Source of the DNA: Asaia bogorensis
Lineage (GTDB): Bacteria > Pseudomonadota > Alphaproteobacteria > Acetobacterales > Acetobacteraceae
Direction: 5' to 3'
DNA length: 33,183 nt
Assembly: GCA_945868845.1 (NCBI GenBank)
Contig: CAMBMS010000027.1
Span: forward strand, 1-33,183
The notes under the pieces were generated by a model. That model was not told the origin of the DNA. It saw only the letters and a list, made by a program, of their open reading frames with translations, and ran no database searches. Below are positions 15,590 through 22,703 of this stretch, piece by piece. The position numbers and the translations under genes are program-made. The stretch's first letter is position 1, and every line of letters starts with the position of its first letter.

Positions 15590-16408
15590 TCAAACCTTTG
15601 TCGATGAAGAAGACGAGGGATGGCGGCGCGCAACAGTTTCATCGCTGCGCCGGGGTCGCGGTTGTAGCGGTACGCCCTTGAACCACAGGCGGAGCGCTTC
15701 CCAATGGATGCCAGAGATCACCTTGAGCGTCATCAGCGGCTGGCGCAGCGCCAAGCGCAGCACCATTGCGTTTACGAAGGGCCGGCGGTTGCCGGCGAAC
15801 GCTGCTGTCAGCAGCGTTCCTTCGCCGTCGCTGTAGCCAATGGCTACGGCGACCGTTTTGCCCGGAAGGCGCACGCGAAAACGGTAATGCCCTTCAACAG
15901 CCATGAATGGCGAAACGTAGAACGTCTTGGCGCAGACTTGGCGGATATCACCGTCGCCGCTAGCCCCGGCATCGCCGACCGCAAGCACGTAGGCGTGGCG
16001 CTCACCGAAGGTGTTGCTCACCTCGTAGATCAGCGCCGCCAGCGTGCCGTCGGGTTTGTGGCAGAAGAAGACCGAAAGCGGATTGAACACGTAGCCCCAG
16101 AGGCGTGGATAGCACAGCACGCGAACGGCGCCGGGCTCGCCCAGAATGCCGGCACGCCTGAGCTCGCCGGCAACCCAGGCGCGAAGCATCGTTCCGTCGC
16201 CCGGGCCATGGTCGGCATCGTGGAAGCTGACCGGCGCGAAGCGATTGTGGCCGAAGAAGCGGACCTCGCGGTCCAGCGTTGCAAGTTCGTCCAGGTCAAT
16301 CAGCGCCGAGACCACGCCATAGCGCAGGCGGTGGCGCCTCGGCCGGAGGCGACTGTGCACTACGGTACCCGGATAGAAGGCCGATTGCAGCGAACTCGGT
16401 GCCGTCAT
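15590..16408 (-). CDS. DUF1365 family protein
   Basis: A 272-residue DUF1365 protein, nearly always encoded between a COG2907 FAD oxidase and a CFA synthase, as here. Family blocks seen: SAFYPGTVVHSRLRPRRHRL at the N-terminus, RVLCYPRLWGYVFNPLSVFFC (about residues 96-116), and AKTFYVSPFM. The biochemical role is unknown; cooperation with the methyltransferase in making a modified fatty acid is inferred from constant gene linkage. The ATG overlaps the oxidase stop by 4 bases (ATGA). The C-terminal tail is Arg/Ser-rich. Confidence 0.92.
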   Translation of the reverse strand: MTAPSSLQSAFYPGTVVHSRLRPRRHRLRYGVVSALIDLDELATLDREVRFFGHNRFAPVSFHDADHGPGDGTMLRAWVAGELRRAGILGEPGAVRVLCYPRLWGYVFNPLSVFFCHKPDGTLAALIYEVSNTFGERHAYVLAVGDAGASGDGDIRQVCAKTFYVSPFMAVEGHYRFRVRLPGKTVAVAIGYSDGEGTLLTAAFAGNRRPFVNAMVLRLALRQPLMTLKVISGIHWEALRLWFKGVPLQPRPRRSDETVARRHPSSSSSTKV

Positions 16409-17760
16409 TGCACGGCCGCCAGCGGTTCCGGACCCGCGTGGATGCGGCCCGATTCATTCGCTACCAACCACGGTCGGCGCGCACCGCCGGCGGCTTCGCC
16501 GGCCGCCAGACCAGATTGCAGAGCGTCTTCGTGGAAGCCGGCGCCCCAGTAGCTGCCACAGAACCAGGTATGGCGGCGGCCCTGCACTTGCCACAGACGA
16601 CGCTGCTCGGCGACAGCTCCGGCATCGAACAGTGGATGGTGGTAGCGAAAGCGGCCGAGCACGGTGCTTTCGGTCGGCGGGCGCAGCGGGTTGAGGGTCA
16701 CGAACAGCGGCCGCACCTCCGGCAGTCGTTGCAGGCGGTTCATCCAATACGTCACGCTGACGCGCGCATTCTCGTTCTGCTGCGGCTGGGAGAAAGCGTT
16801 CCAGCTAGACCATACACGTCGGCGCTTCGGCATTAGGGCGGGATCGCTGTGCAGCACGGCGTCGTTCGCCTGGTAGCGGAAGGCGCCCAGCACTCTCCGT
16901 TCATCGGCTGTGGCGTCGGCTAGAATCGCCAGGGCCTCGTCAGCATGGGCGGCAATCACGACGCGGTCGAACGCGAGGCTTTCGCCTGGCACAGTGACAA
17001 TGACGCCGTTCTCGGTGCGGCGCACCGCGCATATCGGCACGCCCGTCCGGAAGTTCGCGCCCGAGGTTTTGCACAGGCGTTCCACGTAAGAGCAGCTGCC
17101 GTTCGTCACCGTCCGCCATGCGGGGCGGCCGCTGATCTGCAGCAGGCCGTGGTTGTCGAGAAAACGGATCAGCTCAGCTGCCGGGTGGACGAGCATGTCG
17201 CCCACGCTGGCCGACCAGATGGCGGCGCCCATGGGCAGCAGATGGTCGCGCACGAAAGCGTCCGAATAGCCACCGCGCTTCAGATAGTCGCCGATGCTCT
17301 GCGTTTGGTCGGCGTCGTCCGCCAGAAGCCTGGGCGCTTCGCGGTAGAAGCGGAGAACGTCCCGCATCATGCGCCAGAATCGCGGCCGCACTAGGTTTCG
17401 GCGCTGGGCGAGCAGCCCGCCGATGTCACTGCCCGAATATTCGAACGCGCCGCCGTCGGCCGACACGGCGAACGACATGTCGCTCGGCTGGGTGGCAACG
17501 TTGAGATGCTGAAACAGCGCCGTTAGGTTTGGGTAGGCCGGTTCGTTATAGACGATGAATCCAGTGTCGACCGCCACGGGCCCGCCCGGTCCAGGCACCA
17601 TCACCGTGTTGCTGTGCCCGCCCCGCCTGGGCTCGCGCTCGAACACGGTCACTTCGTGGCGCTGGCCGAGCAGCCACGCTGCACTCAGCCCGGCAATGCC
17701 GCTGCCGATCACGGCTATCTTTAGGCCGCGTTGCGTTCTCGGTTGCGTAACAGATTCCAT
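16405..17760 (-). CDS. FAD-dependent oxidoreductase of the COG2907 type
   Basis: A 451-residue flavoprotein first in the lipid-modification operon. FAD motif GSGIAG at residues 19-24, acidic Glu41, then RRGGHSNT; TGFIVYNEPAYPNL and the C-terminal FCGSYWGAGFHEDALQSGLAAGEA are characteristic of the COG2907 amine-oxidase-like group linked to DUF1365 and CFA synthase. It probably oxidises or desaturates a fatty acyl chain before or after methylation (inference). The ATG at 17760 has GGGGGAGGA upstream, about 12 bases away. A TGATCC-N18-TAA promoter ends 41 bases before the ATG, giving a leader of about 34 bases. Confidence 0.92.
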   Translation of the reverse strand: MESVTQPRTQRGLKIAVIGSGIAGLSAAWLLGQRHEVTVFEREPRRGGHSNTVMVPGPGGPVAVDTGFIVYNEPAYPNLTALFQHLNVATQPSDMSFAVSADGGAFEYSGSDIGGLLAQRRNLVRPRFWRMMRDVLRFYREAPRLLADDADQTQSIGDYLKRGGYSDAFVRDHLLPMGAAIWSASVGDMLVHPAAELIRFLDNHGLLQISGRPAWRTVTNGSCSYVERLCKTSGANFRTGVPICAVRRTENGVIVTVPGESLAFDRVVIAAHADEALAILADATADERRVLGAFRYQANDAVLHSDPALMPKRRRVWSSWNAFSQPQQNENARVSVTYWMNRLQRLPEVRPLFVTLNPLRPPTESTVLGRFRYHHPLFDAGAVAEQRRLWQVQGRRHTWFCGSYWGAGFHEDALQSGLAAGEAAGGARRPWLVANESGRIHAGPEPLAAVQ

Positions 17761-17800
17761 CTTGCCGAACGTCCTCCCCCTGCGCGAACGCTCTATACTC

Positions 17801-17830
17801 GTTTTACGGGGTGGCCTGGCGGCTGGATCA
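17801..17830 (-). promoter_or_regulatory. ECF sigma-type promoter of the oxidase-DUF1365-CFA operon
   Basis: On the minus strand: TGATCC (17830-17825), 18 bases, TAAAAC (17806-17801). The same layout occurs before the sigma factor gene and folE. TGATCC is the -35 element reported for Rhodobacter sphaeroides sigma-E promoters (recalled knowledge). Predicted start of transcription is near 17794. Confidence 0.75.
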
Positions 17831-17873
17831 CGCCCGTTTCGCCCTGTGCGCCAAAAAATCGCCGGGCGGCGAA

Positions 17874-17903
17874 TGATCCAGATGGGGACACGACCCGTAA
17901 TCG
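17874..17903 (+). promoter_or_regulatory. ECF sigma-type autoregulatory promoter of the sigma/anti-sigma pair
   Basis: TGATCC (17874-17879), 18 bases, TAATCG (17898-17903), reading towards the ECF sigma gene. With the promoter at 17801-17830 it forms a back-to-back divergent pair; the two -35 boxes are 43 bases apart. Transcription should start near 17910, which argues against start codons further upstream for the sigma factor. Confidence 0.75.
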
Positions 17904-17923
17904 CTCAGATGATGGAGCAGGTT

Positions 17924-18619
17924 ATGCTGGAACATGTTATGTTGGAGTATGCAATCCGACCTGGCATTCCGCTGGTGCTGCTGCCCCGCTTCGCGCGGGT
18001 GGTGTCGTTCCCCCGGTGTAAATCCGGCAATGCCGTCTTGAGCGAGGCTACAGGCAGCGCTCCCGCCGCAACGGCAGCCCCGGGCCCCGAAGACTGGCTC
18101 CGCGCTATCGCCGAGCGCGAGGATAAAGCAGCATTCGCCTCGCTGTTCAGGGCGTTCGCGCCGCGCATCAAGGGCTACATGATCCGCCTCGGCTGTCCGG
18201 CGGCGCAAGCCGAAGACCTAGTGCAGGAAACATTCGTTGGGGTGTGGCGCAAGGCGCGGCTTTACGATCCAACTAAGGCGGCGGCAGCAACCTGGATCTT
18301 CACCGTCGCGCGGAACTTACGGATCGACCTGCTGCGCCGCGAATGTCGGCCCGAGATCGATCCCGACGATCCGGCCTTTGTGGGCGATGCGGCCCCAATG
18401 CCTGACGCCGAGCTTTCCAGCAAGCAGCAGGCGGCGCTGGTGCAAGTAGCGCTCGCCGCCCTGCCAGCCGAGCAGGTGCGCGTCGTTGAGCTGTCATTTT
18501 TCGTCGGCAAGGCGCACGGCGCCATCGCCGAGGAATTGGATATTCCGCTTGGAACAGTGAAGTCGCGGCTCCGGCTGGCGTTTCGCCGCATCCGCAGCGA
18601 GCTCGAGGGAAATTTATGA
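17924..18619 (+). CDS. rpoE: ECF sigma factor, sigma-E (ECF11) type
   Basis: An extracytoplasmic-function sigma factor paired with a ChrR anti-sigma factor, so most likely the singlet-oxygen-responsive ECF11 type. Region 2: FASLFRAFAPRIKGYMIRLG, then AEDLVQETFVGVWRKA and TWIFTVARNLRIDLLRRE. Region 4: LPAEQVRVVELSF, then GAIAEELDIPLGTVKSRLRLAF (helix-turn-helix). The ATG at 17924 is chosen for its GGAG 6 bases upstream and because it follows the predicted transcription start; it gives an N-terminal extension of about 55 residues before region 2, longer than in typical family members, so a later GTG or TTG is possible. The stop overlaps the chrR start (ATGA). It is probably autoregulated through TGATCC-N18-TAATCG. 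Confidence 0.92.
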   Translation: MLEHVMLEYAIRPGIPLVLLPRFARVVSFPRCKSGNAVLSEATGSAPAATAAPGPEDWLRAIAEREDKAAFASLFRAFAPRIKGYMIRLGCPAAQAEDLVQETFVGVWRKARLYDPTKAAAATWIFTVARNLRIDLLRRECRPEIDPDDPAFVGDAAPMPDAELSSKQQAALVQVALAALPAEQVRVVELSFFVGKAHGAIAEELDIPLGTVKSRLRLAFRRIRSELEGNL

Positions 18620-19296
18620 CGATCCAGCACCATCTCGGCGACGATCTACTCGCCTCCTATGCCGCCGGCGAGACCGACGAAGCGACCGGCCTTCTGGTGG
18701 CGACCCACCTGGCGCTGTGCCCGGCGTGCCGCGCGGGCGTCGCGGCGTTCGAGGCGATGGGCGGCGCGATCATGGCAGGGAGTGAACCGGCAGATTTAAA
18801 CGATGGCGCATTTGCTGCGCTCGAGGCACGGCTTTGTCGAGCGGAGCCCAGATCTTCCATGCCACCGGCATGGCCAGCGTCTGCTGTCGCGCCGGCCGTA
18901 CCGTCTGCTGTAGCGCCGACCATCCCACAGCCGCTCCGCTCCTATCTCGCGGGGCCGCTCGACCGTCTCCGGTGGCAGCGTGTCGGGCCGGGCGTGCGCC
19001 GCGTGCCAATTACTGTGGGCGGCGGCGCCACGGCCCGTCTGCTTGAATTAGCGCCCGGCCTCAAGCTACCGCGACACGGCCATGCGGCGTCGGAACTCAC
19101 GCTGGTGCTGTCCGGCAGTTACTCGGACGAAAGCGGGTGCTTCGCGCGCGGCGACGTAGAAGAGGCGACACCCGAAGACGTGCACCGTCCCGTCGCCGAT
19201 CCGGACGGGCCCTGCCTCTGCCTCGTCGTTACCACCGGCTCGGTCCGCTTCACCGGGCTTACAGCCCGGCTTCTCCAGCCCTTCATCCGCCTTTAG
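18616..19296 (+). CDS. chrR: ChrR-type zinc anti-sigma factor with cupin domain
   Basis: A 226-residue anti-sigma factor. The zinc-binding N-terminal domain has His6, His31, Cys35 and Cys38, the same numbering as the ligands known for Rhodobacter sphaeroides ChrR. The C-terminal cupin carries a second metal site: His154, His156 and Glu160 in RHGHAASE and His190 in DVHRP, with CLC at 200-202. In the known system the N-terminal domain holds the sigma factor inactive and the cupin domain is needed for its release on singlet oxygen. The two domains are joined by an Ala/Pro-rich linker (about 81-105). It is translationally coupled to the sigma gene (ATGA). Confidence 0.95.
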   Translation: MTIQHHLGDDLLASYAAGETDEATGLLVATHLALCPACRAGVAAFEAMGGAIMAGSEPADLNDGAFAALEARLCRAEPRSSMPPAWPASAVAPAVPSAVAPTIPQPLRSYLAGPLDRLRWQRVGPGVRRVPITVGGGATARLLELAPGLKLPRHGHAASELTLVLSGSYSDESGCFARGDVEEATPEDVHRPVADPDGPCLCLVVTTGSVRFTGLTARLLQPFIRL

Positions 19297-19456
19297 CGCT
19301 TTTCGGGCGGTGCGTCTGAAAAAGCATCGCCGCAAATGAGACCCTTGCAGAGCTCTTCTGCGGCGGCATTCAGACTGCCCCGCCGGAGCAGTGAAGTATG
19401 GAGCCCGGGTGGGCTGTGCGCGGCCTTCCTGAACCGTTTCGAGAGCGGTTCGGCGG

Positions 19457-20089
19457 TCAGCTGCCTCGGATCATCGAAAAGAACTCCTGGCGGGTACGCG
19501 GGTCGTCGCGGAACGCGCCCAACAGCGTGCTGGTCGACATAGTCACGCCCGGCTTGTGCACGCCACGCATCGCCATGCACTGATGCTCGGACTCCACCAT
19601 AACGGCAACGCCGCGCGGCTCCAGCACATGCCGAATCGTGTTGGCCACCTGCACCGTCAGTTTCTCCTGGATTTGCAGGCGCCTTGCGTAAACCTCGAAC
19701 ACCCGGGCAAGCTTGCTGATACCGACCACCCGGCGGTGCGGCAGATAGGCGATGTGCGCGCGGCCGATAAACGGTACCATGTGGTGCTCGCAATGGCTGG
19801 CGAACGGAATGTTGCGCAGCAACACCATTTCGTCATAGCCATCGGTTTCCTCGAAGGTGCGTTCCAGCAGCGCGACCGGATCGGCGAAGTATCCTGCGAA
19901 GAATTCGTCGAACGCGCGAACCACGCGCGCGGGTGTGTCCAGCAGGCCCTCGCGGGCGGGGTCATCGCCAGAATAGGCGATCAGCGTGCGTACGGCGGCT
20001 TCGGCTGCCGCTCGTTCGGGGCGGTTCCCGGCCGCGGCGTGCCGTTTTACCCCGGACGCCTCGGCAATCTGTAAAGTCGCTAATGACAT
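19457..20089 (-). CDS. folE: GTP cyclohydrolase I
   Basis: A 210-residue GTP cyclohydrolase I, first step of tetrahydrofolate and pterin synthesis (GTP to 7,8-dihydroneopterin triphosphate). Zinc ligands Cys100, His103 ([18 protein letters not shown]) and Cys171 ([10 protein letters not shown]) are all present, as are [17 protein letters not shown] and the terminal [11 protein letters not shown]. The ATG at 20089 has GAAGGGGAT upstream. The gene has a TGATCC-N18-TAATGA promoter about 50 bases before it, so it is probably induced with the sigma-E regulon. A reason could be supply of the folate-like antenna cofactor of photolyases or replacement of oxidised pterins (inference). It converges with chrR; the 160-base gap between has an imperfect stem (GGCGGTGC/GCATCGCC near 19306-19332). 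Confidence 0.95.
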   Translation of the reverse strand: MSLATLQIAEASGVKRHAAAGNRPERAAAEAAVRTLIAYSGDDPAREGLLDTPARVVRAFDEFFAGYFADPVALLERTFEETDGYDEMVLLRNIPFASHCEHHMVPFIGRAHIAYLPHRRVVGISKLARVFEVYARRLQIQEKLTVQVANTIRHVLEPRGVAVMVESEHQCMAMRGVHKPGVTMSTSTLLGAFRDDPRTRQEFFSMIRGS

Positions 20090-20148
20090 GAAATCCCCTT
20101 CGGTTCGGTCTCCAGCCGCGGCCCCAGACCAGAGCCTCAGTTCCGTCA

Positions 20149-20178
20149 TCATTACGTGGGGCGGCGGCGCCCGGATCA
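20149..20178 (-). promoter_or_regulatory. ECF sigma-type promoter of folE
   Basis: On the minus strand: TGATCC (20178-20173), 18 bases, TAATGA (20154-20149). Same -35, spacer length and TAA start of the -10 as the two promoters at 17.8-17.9 kb. Predicted leader before folE is about 50 bases. A run of eight A/T-rich bases lies just upstream (AATTTAAAAAAAA), possibly an UP-like element. Confidence 0.75.
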
Positions 20179-20431
20179 TCGACAATTTAAAAAAAACTTC
20201 CTCCAGCCAGGACGACGGACGTTCGATCGTCAGTATTTGCTCCGGTGACGATCGGGCCTCGTCGTCGGCGACCTCGTATTGTCGCGAGACATTGCCGGCT
20301 GTGCCGAGGGCCCTCCTAAAAAATCGTTCGATCGCTCCATCAAGCCTTTGTCCACGCTGAAATCAGGCCCCAGATGGTCGTCGAGAAAAACTCTCGATAC
20401 CGTCATGGCTGCGACAATCTATACCTCTCGA

Positions 20432-20554
20432 TCAATTCGGGCGGCGCAGCGCCGCAGCGCGGCAGCGCTCCGAGCAGTATTCCACGTTCGCCTAGTCGCG
20501 CGCCCGTTTCTTGCTCCAGGCAAAAGGTCAGCGACAAACGACACATGTCTCCAT
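20432..20554 (-). pseudogene. DUF2256 gene inactivated by two nonsense codons
   Basis: From ATG 20554 the frame reads METCVVCR, TGA, PFAWSKKRARD, TAG, ANVEYCSERCRAAA, then TGA. This is a complete DUF2256 protein: CxxC, PFxWRKK, YCSERCR. The family has Arg at the TGA position (CGA to TGA) and Trp at the TAG position (TGG to TAG), both C:G to T:A changes. DUF2256 genes commonly accompany photolyase/cryptochrome genes, so this is probably the last trace of a photolyase-linked part of the stress locus. The rest of 20180-20810 holds no gene I can support. Confidence 0.75.
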
Positions 20555-20810
20555 GGTCACTCATCCTCGCGACACATTCGAGACATGCGATCACCAGGGC
20601 ACAGGCTCGCCTACATAATTAGCCTACTCATCGGTAATCACCGATCAAGGCCAAATTTCTCTGTGTCAAAAACTTTAAGTAACGCTGACCGTCCATCAGA
20701 GCTATTCATCGGCACTTCAAACGCTAGAATCCCCACCTTGCTGTCTGAGTGGGACCCGGCACCTAAACCCATCAGGACTTGTAACGGCGCAATCAGTAAT
20801 CATCCCGACT

Positions 20811-21116
20811 TCAAGACTGATCTTTTCCCTTTCGGTCAGACCGGCCACCAAAAATCTCAGGCTTCGTAGTAGCTGCGGTCCAAGTCGCTACCGTGATTGC
20901 CGCAGCCCCAATCAGAACAGCATGCCCAACGATGCTAGCATTCATATACGTATAACTACCCGCCGCTAGCGCGAAACTTACTGCCCACATAAAGCCTAGA
21001 ATCTGTAAAACAACATGTCGGATGGAAACATCAGGAATGTGCCGAAGAGGGCTAACTTCATGGTTGAATACAAAGTTCCAACTATACACGATAAATTTCT
21101 GGACGGGGGTAAACAT
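20811..21116 (-). CDS. Small two-helix membrane protein, unknown function
   Basis: A 101-residue protein with two hydrophobic segments (about residues 36-57, ILGFMWAVSFALAAGSY, and 61-82, IVGHAVLIGAAAITVATW) and a charged C-terminal tail. A conserved-looking FNHEVSPLRHIPDVSIRHVV stretch precedes the first helix. I do not recognise a named family. Start ATG 21116 has GGAGC about 8 bases upstream. It lies 71 bases downstream of the SOUL haem-binding protein gene on the same strand, so the two probably form an operon. Composition is richer in A+T than the stress cluster, suggesting separate origin. Confidence 0.7.
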   Translation of the reverse strand: MFTPVQKFIVYSWNFVFNHEVSPLRHIPDVSIRHVVLQILGFMWAVSFALAAGSYTYMNASIVGHAVLIGAAAITVATWTAATTKPEIFGGRSDRKGKDQS

Positions 21117-21187
21117 GCGTATCTGCTCCAGCTAGGTTGCGTTTCGAATACGGCGAGATCGACCATATGGATCACGTCATACGCCGG

Positions 21188-21826
21188 TTACGAATTATTG
21201 ACTACCTCAATCGCCACCTCGTTACGCCGGAACCAGGGAAGCGTCCAAGGAGGATCATAGAAGAAGGTCCGTGCTGATACTCCGGTATCGAGATTTCGGG
21301 CTTTGAGTGTTGCGCGGAGCTGCTCCACTCTCGCGGATACGAGCTGCTGATTGCGGGATCCGGAAAAAATCAGTACGGCGAAGCGTTGCTTGGGCATCAC
21401 CACCAAGCGCAGCCGATCGTCTGTGGGTTTGGGTGCCGATTCAGGCGTAAACCGCCTCGGGAGGAAGAACCTCATGGTCATAGTATCAGTTTCGCCTATC
21501 TGGCTCTCGACCGGTGCCGTCATCTCGATGCGCTGGGAAGCGCTGGTTCTTTCAACTGGCGCCGTCATCGCGATCTGAGCTTTCGCCTGATTGGCCCCTG
21601 AGATGTAGTCAAACAAGATGCGGAACGCGGCGTTCCGACCATCATCGGAATCGTCAGCTTTGACCGTGGCCTCCACAGCGAGGCGCTCAGCGTACTGCCT
21701 AATCTCGATACCGCCCGACAGAGAAGCAACTACCTCGTACAGAGGCTGTTCGATACCTCTCTGGATGCCGACCATGGAGCAGCCGACAAGATACAGGGGC
21801 AGCAGAGTGGTCAGAAATTGTTTCAT
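21188..21826 (-). CDS. SOUL-family haem-binding lipoprotein
   Basis: A 212-residue SOUL/HBP family protein. The N-terminus MKQFLTTLLPLYLVGC is a lipoprotein signal with lipobox LVGC. The body has the family blocks PLYEVVASLSGGIEIRQY, IAMTAPVE (repeated as IEMTAPVE), TMRFFLPRRF and the C-terminal FFYDPPWTLPWFRRNEVAI. SOUL proteins bind haem or tetrapyrroles; bacterial members are often induced by light or oxidative stress. ATG 21826 gives the best signal peptide; an in-frame ATG at 21877 would add 17 residues. A TGATCC-N18-TACAAC sequence ends just before the ATG and could place the gene in the sigma-E regulon. Confidence 0.9.
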   Translation of the reverse strand: MKQFLTTLLPLYLVGCSMVGIQRGIEQPLYEVVASLSGGIEIRQYAERLAVEATVKADDSDDGRNAAFRILFDYISGANQAKAQIAMTAPVERTSASQRIEMTAPVESQIGETDTMTMRFFLPRRFTPESAPKPTDDRLRLVVMPKQRFAVLIFSGSRNQQLVSARVEQLRATLKARNLDTGVSARTFFYDPPWTLPWFRRNEVAIEVVNNS

Positions 21827-21831
21827 GCCCT

Positions 21832-21861
21832 GTTGTACGTAAGAAATGATGCGCTGGATCA
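21832..21861 (-). promoter_or_regulatory. Possible ECF sigma-type promoter of the SOUL gene
   Basis: TGATCC (21861-21856), 18 bases, TACAAC (21837-21832) on the minus strand. The spacing matches the other sites but the -10 begins TAC, and transcription would start at or just inside the ATG at 21826, so the mRNA would be nearly leaderless. Treat as a weak candidate. Confidence 0.3.
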
Positions 21862-22365
21862 GTTGACTAGCCCGCACGGAGCGGTTTGGGACGATTTGGT
21901 TGTTCTTTGGCGGCCGACGGAGCGTCGCAGCCGGCGTCCTTTCTCATGATGAGTGGGCGCTTCCAGAGAACGTTGAATTTCAGGTATCCCCCCCCCCCCC
22001 GGCCGGAAACAATACATAATACATTGATTATATAGAATTTTGTCATTTATGACTATTAATTCTACTGCCAATTATCGACCGGGTTGGCGAATTATCGCCG
22101 TATCGCCAGCGCCGGGTTTTCTACCTTCTACAAAACATATTTACTGGTCGCTGAGCAGGACATAGAGCCCCACCCCCAATCTCCCGAACTTCCGCATCAT
22201 CCCTGCCAACGGCGCTGAAGAACTGCATTCTGCTCGAATTTTGTGCAGAACTTTATGCAATTGGCATTCCCAACCCGCTTTCTGTGTGGCACGCAGTTTG
22301 CCTCGACACGTTCATGAATTTGGCCTTTCCTTCCTTTCAGCGGGCTACCTTGCATGCCGCCTTTC
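21862..22365. other. A+T-richer intergenic region with poly-C tract
   Basis: No gene is supported. It contains the 13-C run at 21988-22000 and a stretch of low GC around 22010-22060, unlike its surroundings. It separates the SOUL gene from the IS mosaic and probably belongs to the same rearranged zone. Confidence 0.4.
21988..22000 (+). repeat. Homopolymer of 13 C
   Basis: A run of thirteen C followed by GGCCGG, about 160 bases upstream of the SOUL gene. Such tracts change length by slippage; length in the assembly may be inaccurate. Confidence 0.9.
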
Positions 22366-22461
22366 CACGGCAGTTGCGTCACCTCCGATGCCGGGCTGTT
22401 GGCCTATCGGAAACTAGACGACGCAATCCGGCTGGCCGATCTGGCGGGCGACCCGGCCTTA
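22366..22461 (+). mobile_element. IS1380-family transposase, N-terminal fragment
   Basis: About 32 codons encode VTSDAGLLAYRKLDDAIRL followed by ADLAGDPAL, the conserved start region of IS1380-family transposases (SD.GLLAYRELDDALGL). Homology stops at both ends. It is a fragment joined to an IS3 remnant at about 22465. Confidence 0.65.
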
Positions 22462-22472
22462 TTTTTCGGCTG

Positions 22473-22588
22473 TAGACAAGATCAGGATCGTGCTGGAGGG
22501 CCTGCGTGGCGACGACAGCATGCGGAGCTGTGCCGCAAGGAAGGGATCGCCCAGAGCCTGTATTACACTTAGTCGAAGGAGTTCTTTG
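22473..22588 (+). mobile_element. IS3-family OrfA remnant (frameshift and stop codon)
   Basis: DKIRIVLEGLRGDDS in one frame continues as AELCRKEGIAQSLYYT in the next, then TAG and SKEF. This is the helix-turn-helix start of an IS3-family OrfA with a one-base deletion after GDDS and a Trp-to-stop change (TGG to TAG). The fragment runs straight into a piece of Bug receptor gene. Confidence 0.7.
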
Positions 22589-22703
22589 GACACGGTGGCA
22601 ACCTCCGCCGGCCATATCGAGGTCGACGAAGAAGCCGATAGGATCGGCCATGCTCTATCGCCTGCGCTCCTACCCGTACTGCCAGCGGTGGACGAGCAAG
22701 GCC
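22589..22703 (+). pseudogene. Bug receptor fragment, near-copy of 4349-4465
   Basis: These 115 bases match the reverse strand of 4465-4349 almost base for base: the first 34 bases are identical, followed by a short divergent patch and then long identical stretches (for instance GATCGGCCATGCTCTATCGC), with small indels. It encodes DTVATSAGHIE and AMLYRLRSYP of the receptor, now out of frame. It lies between the two halves of an IS3 element, in the opposite orientation to the intact gene. Confidence 0.8.

Noticed and set aside
20492-20530. TGA and TAG of the DUF2256 frame as selenocysteine and pyrrolysine or recoded codons
   Set aside because: The family has Arg and Trp at these places, each one transition from the stop; no recoding hairpin is visible. 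Simple decay is enough.
20600-20790. Minus-strand 45-50 codon frame (MGLGAGSHSDSKVGILAF...)
   Set aside because: Looks slightly protein-like but has no ribosome-binding site, no family and is too short to support.
20279-20869. Long plus-strand open frame (196 codons) beside folE
   Set aside because: It lies opposite the DUF2256 remnant, has no ribosome-binding site or domain, and its composition is not protein-like.
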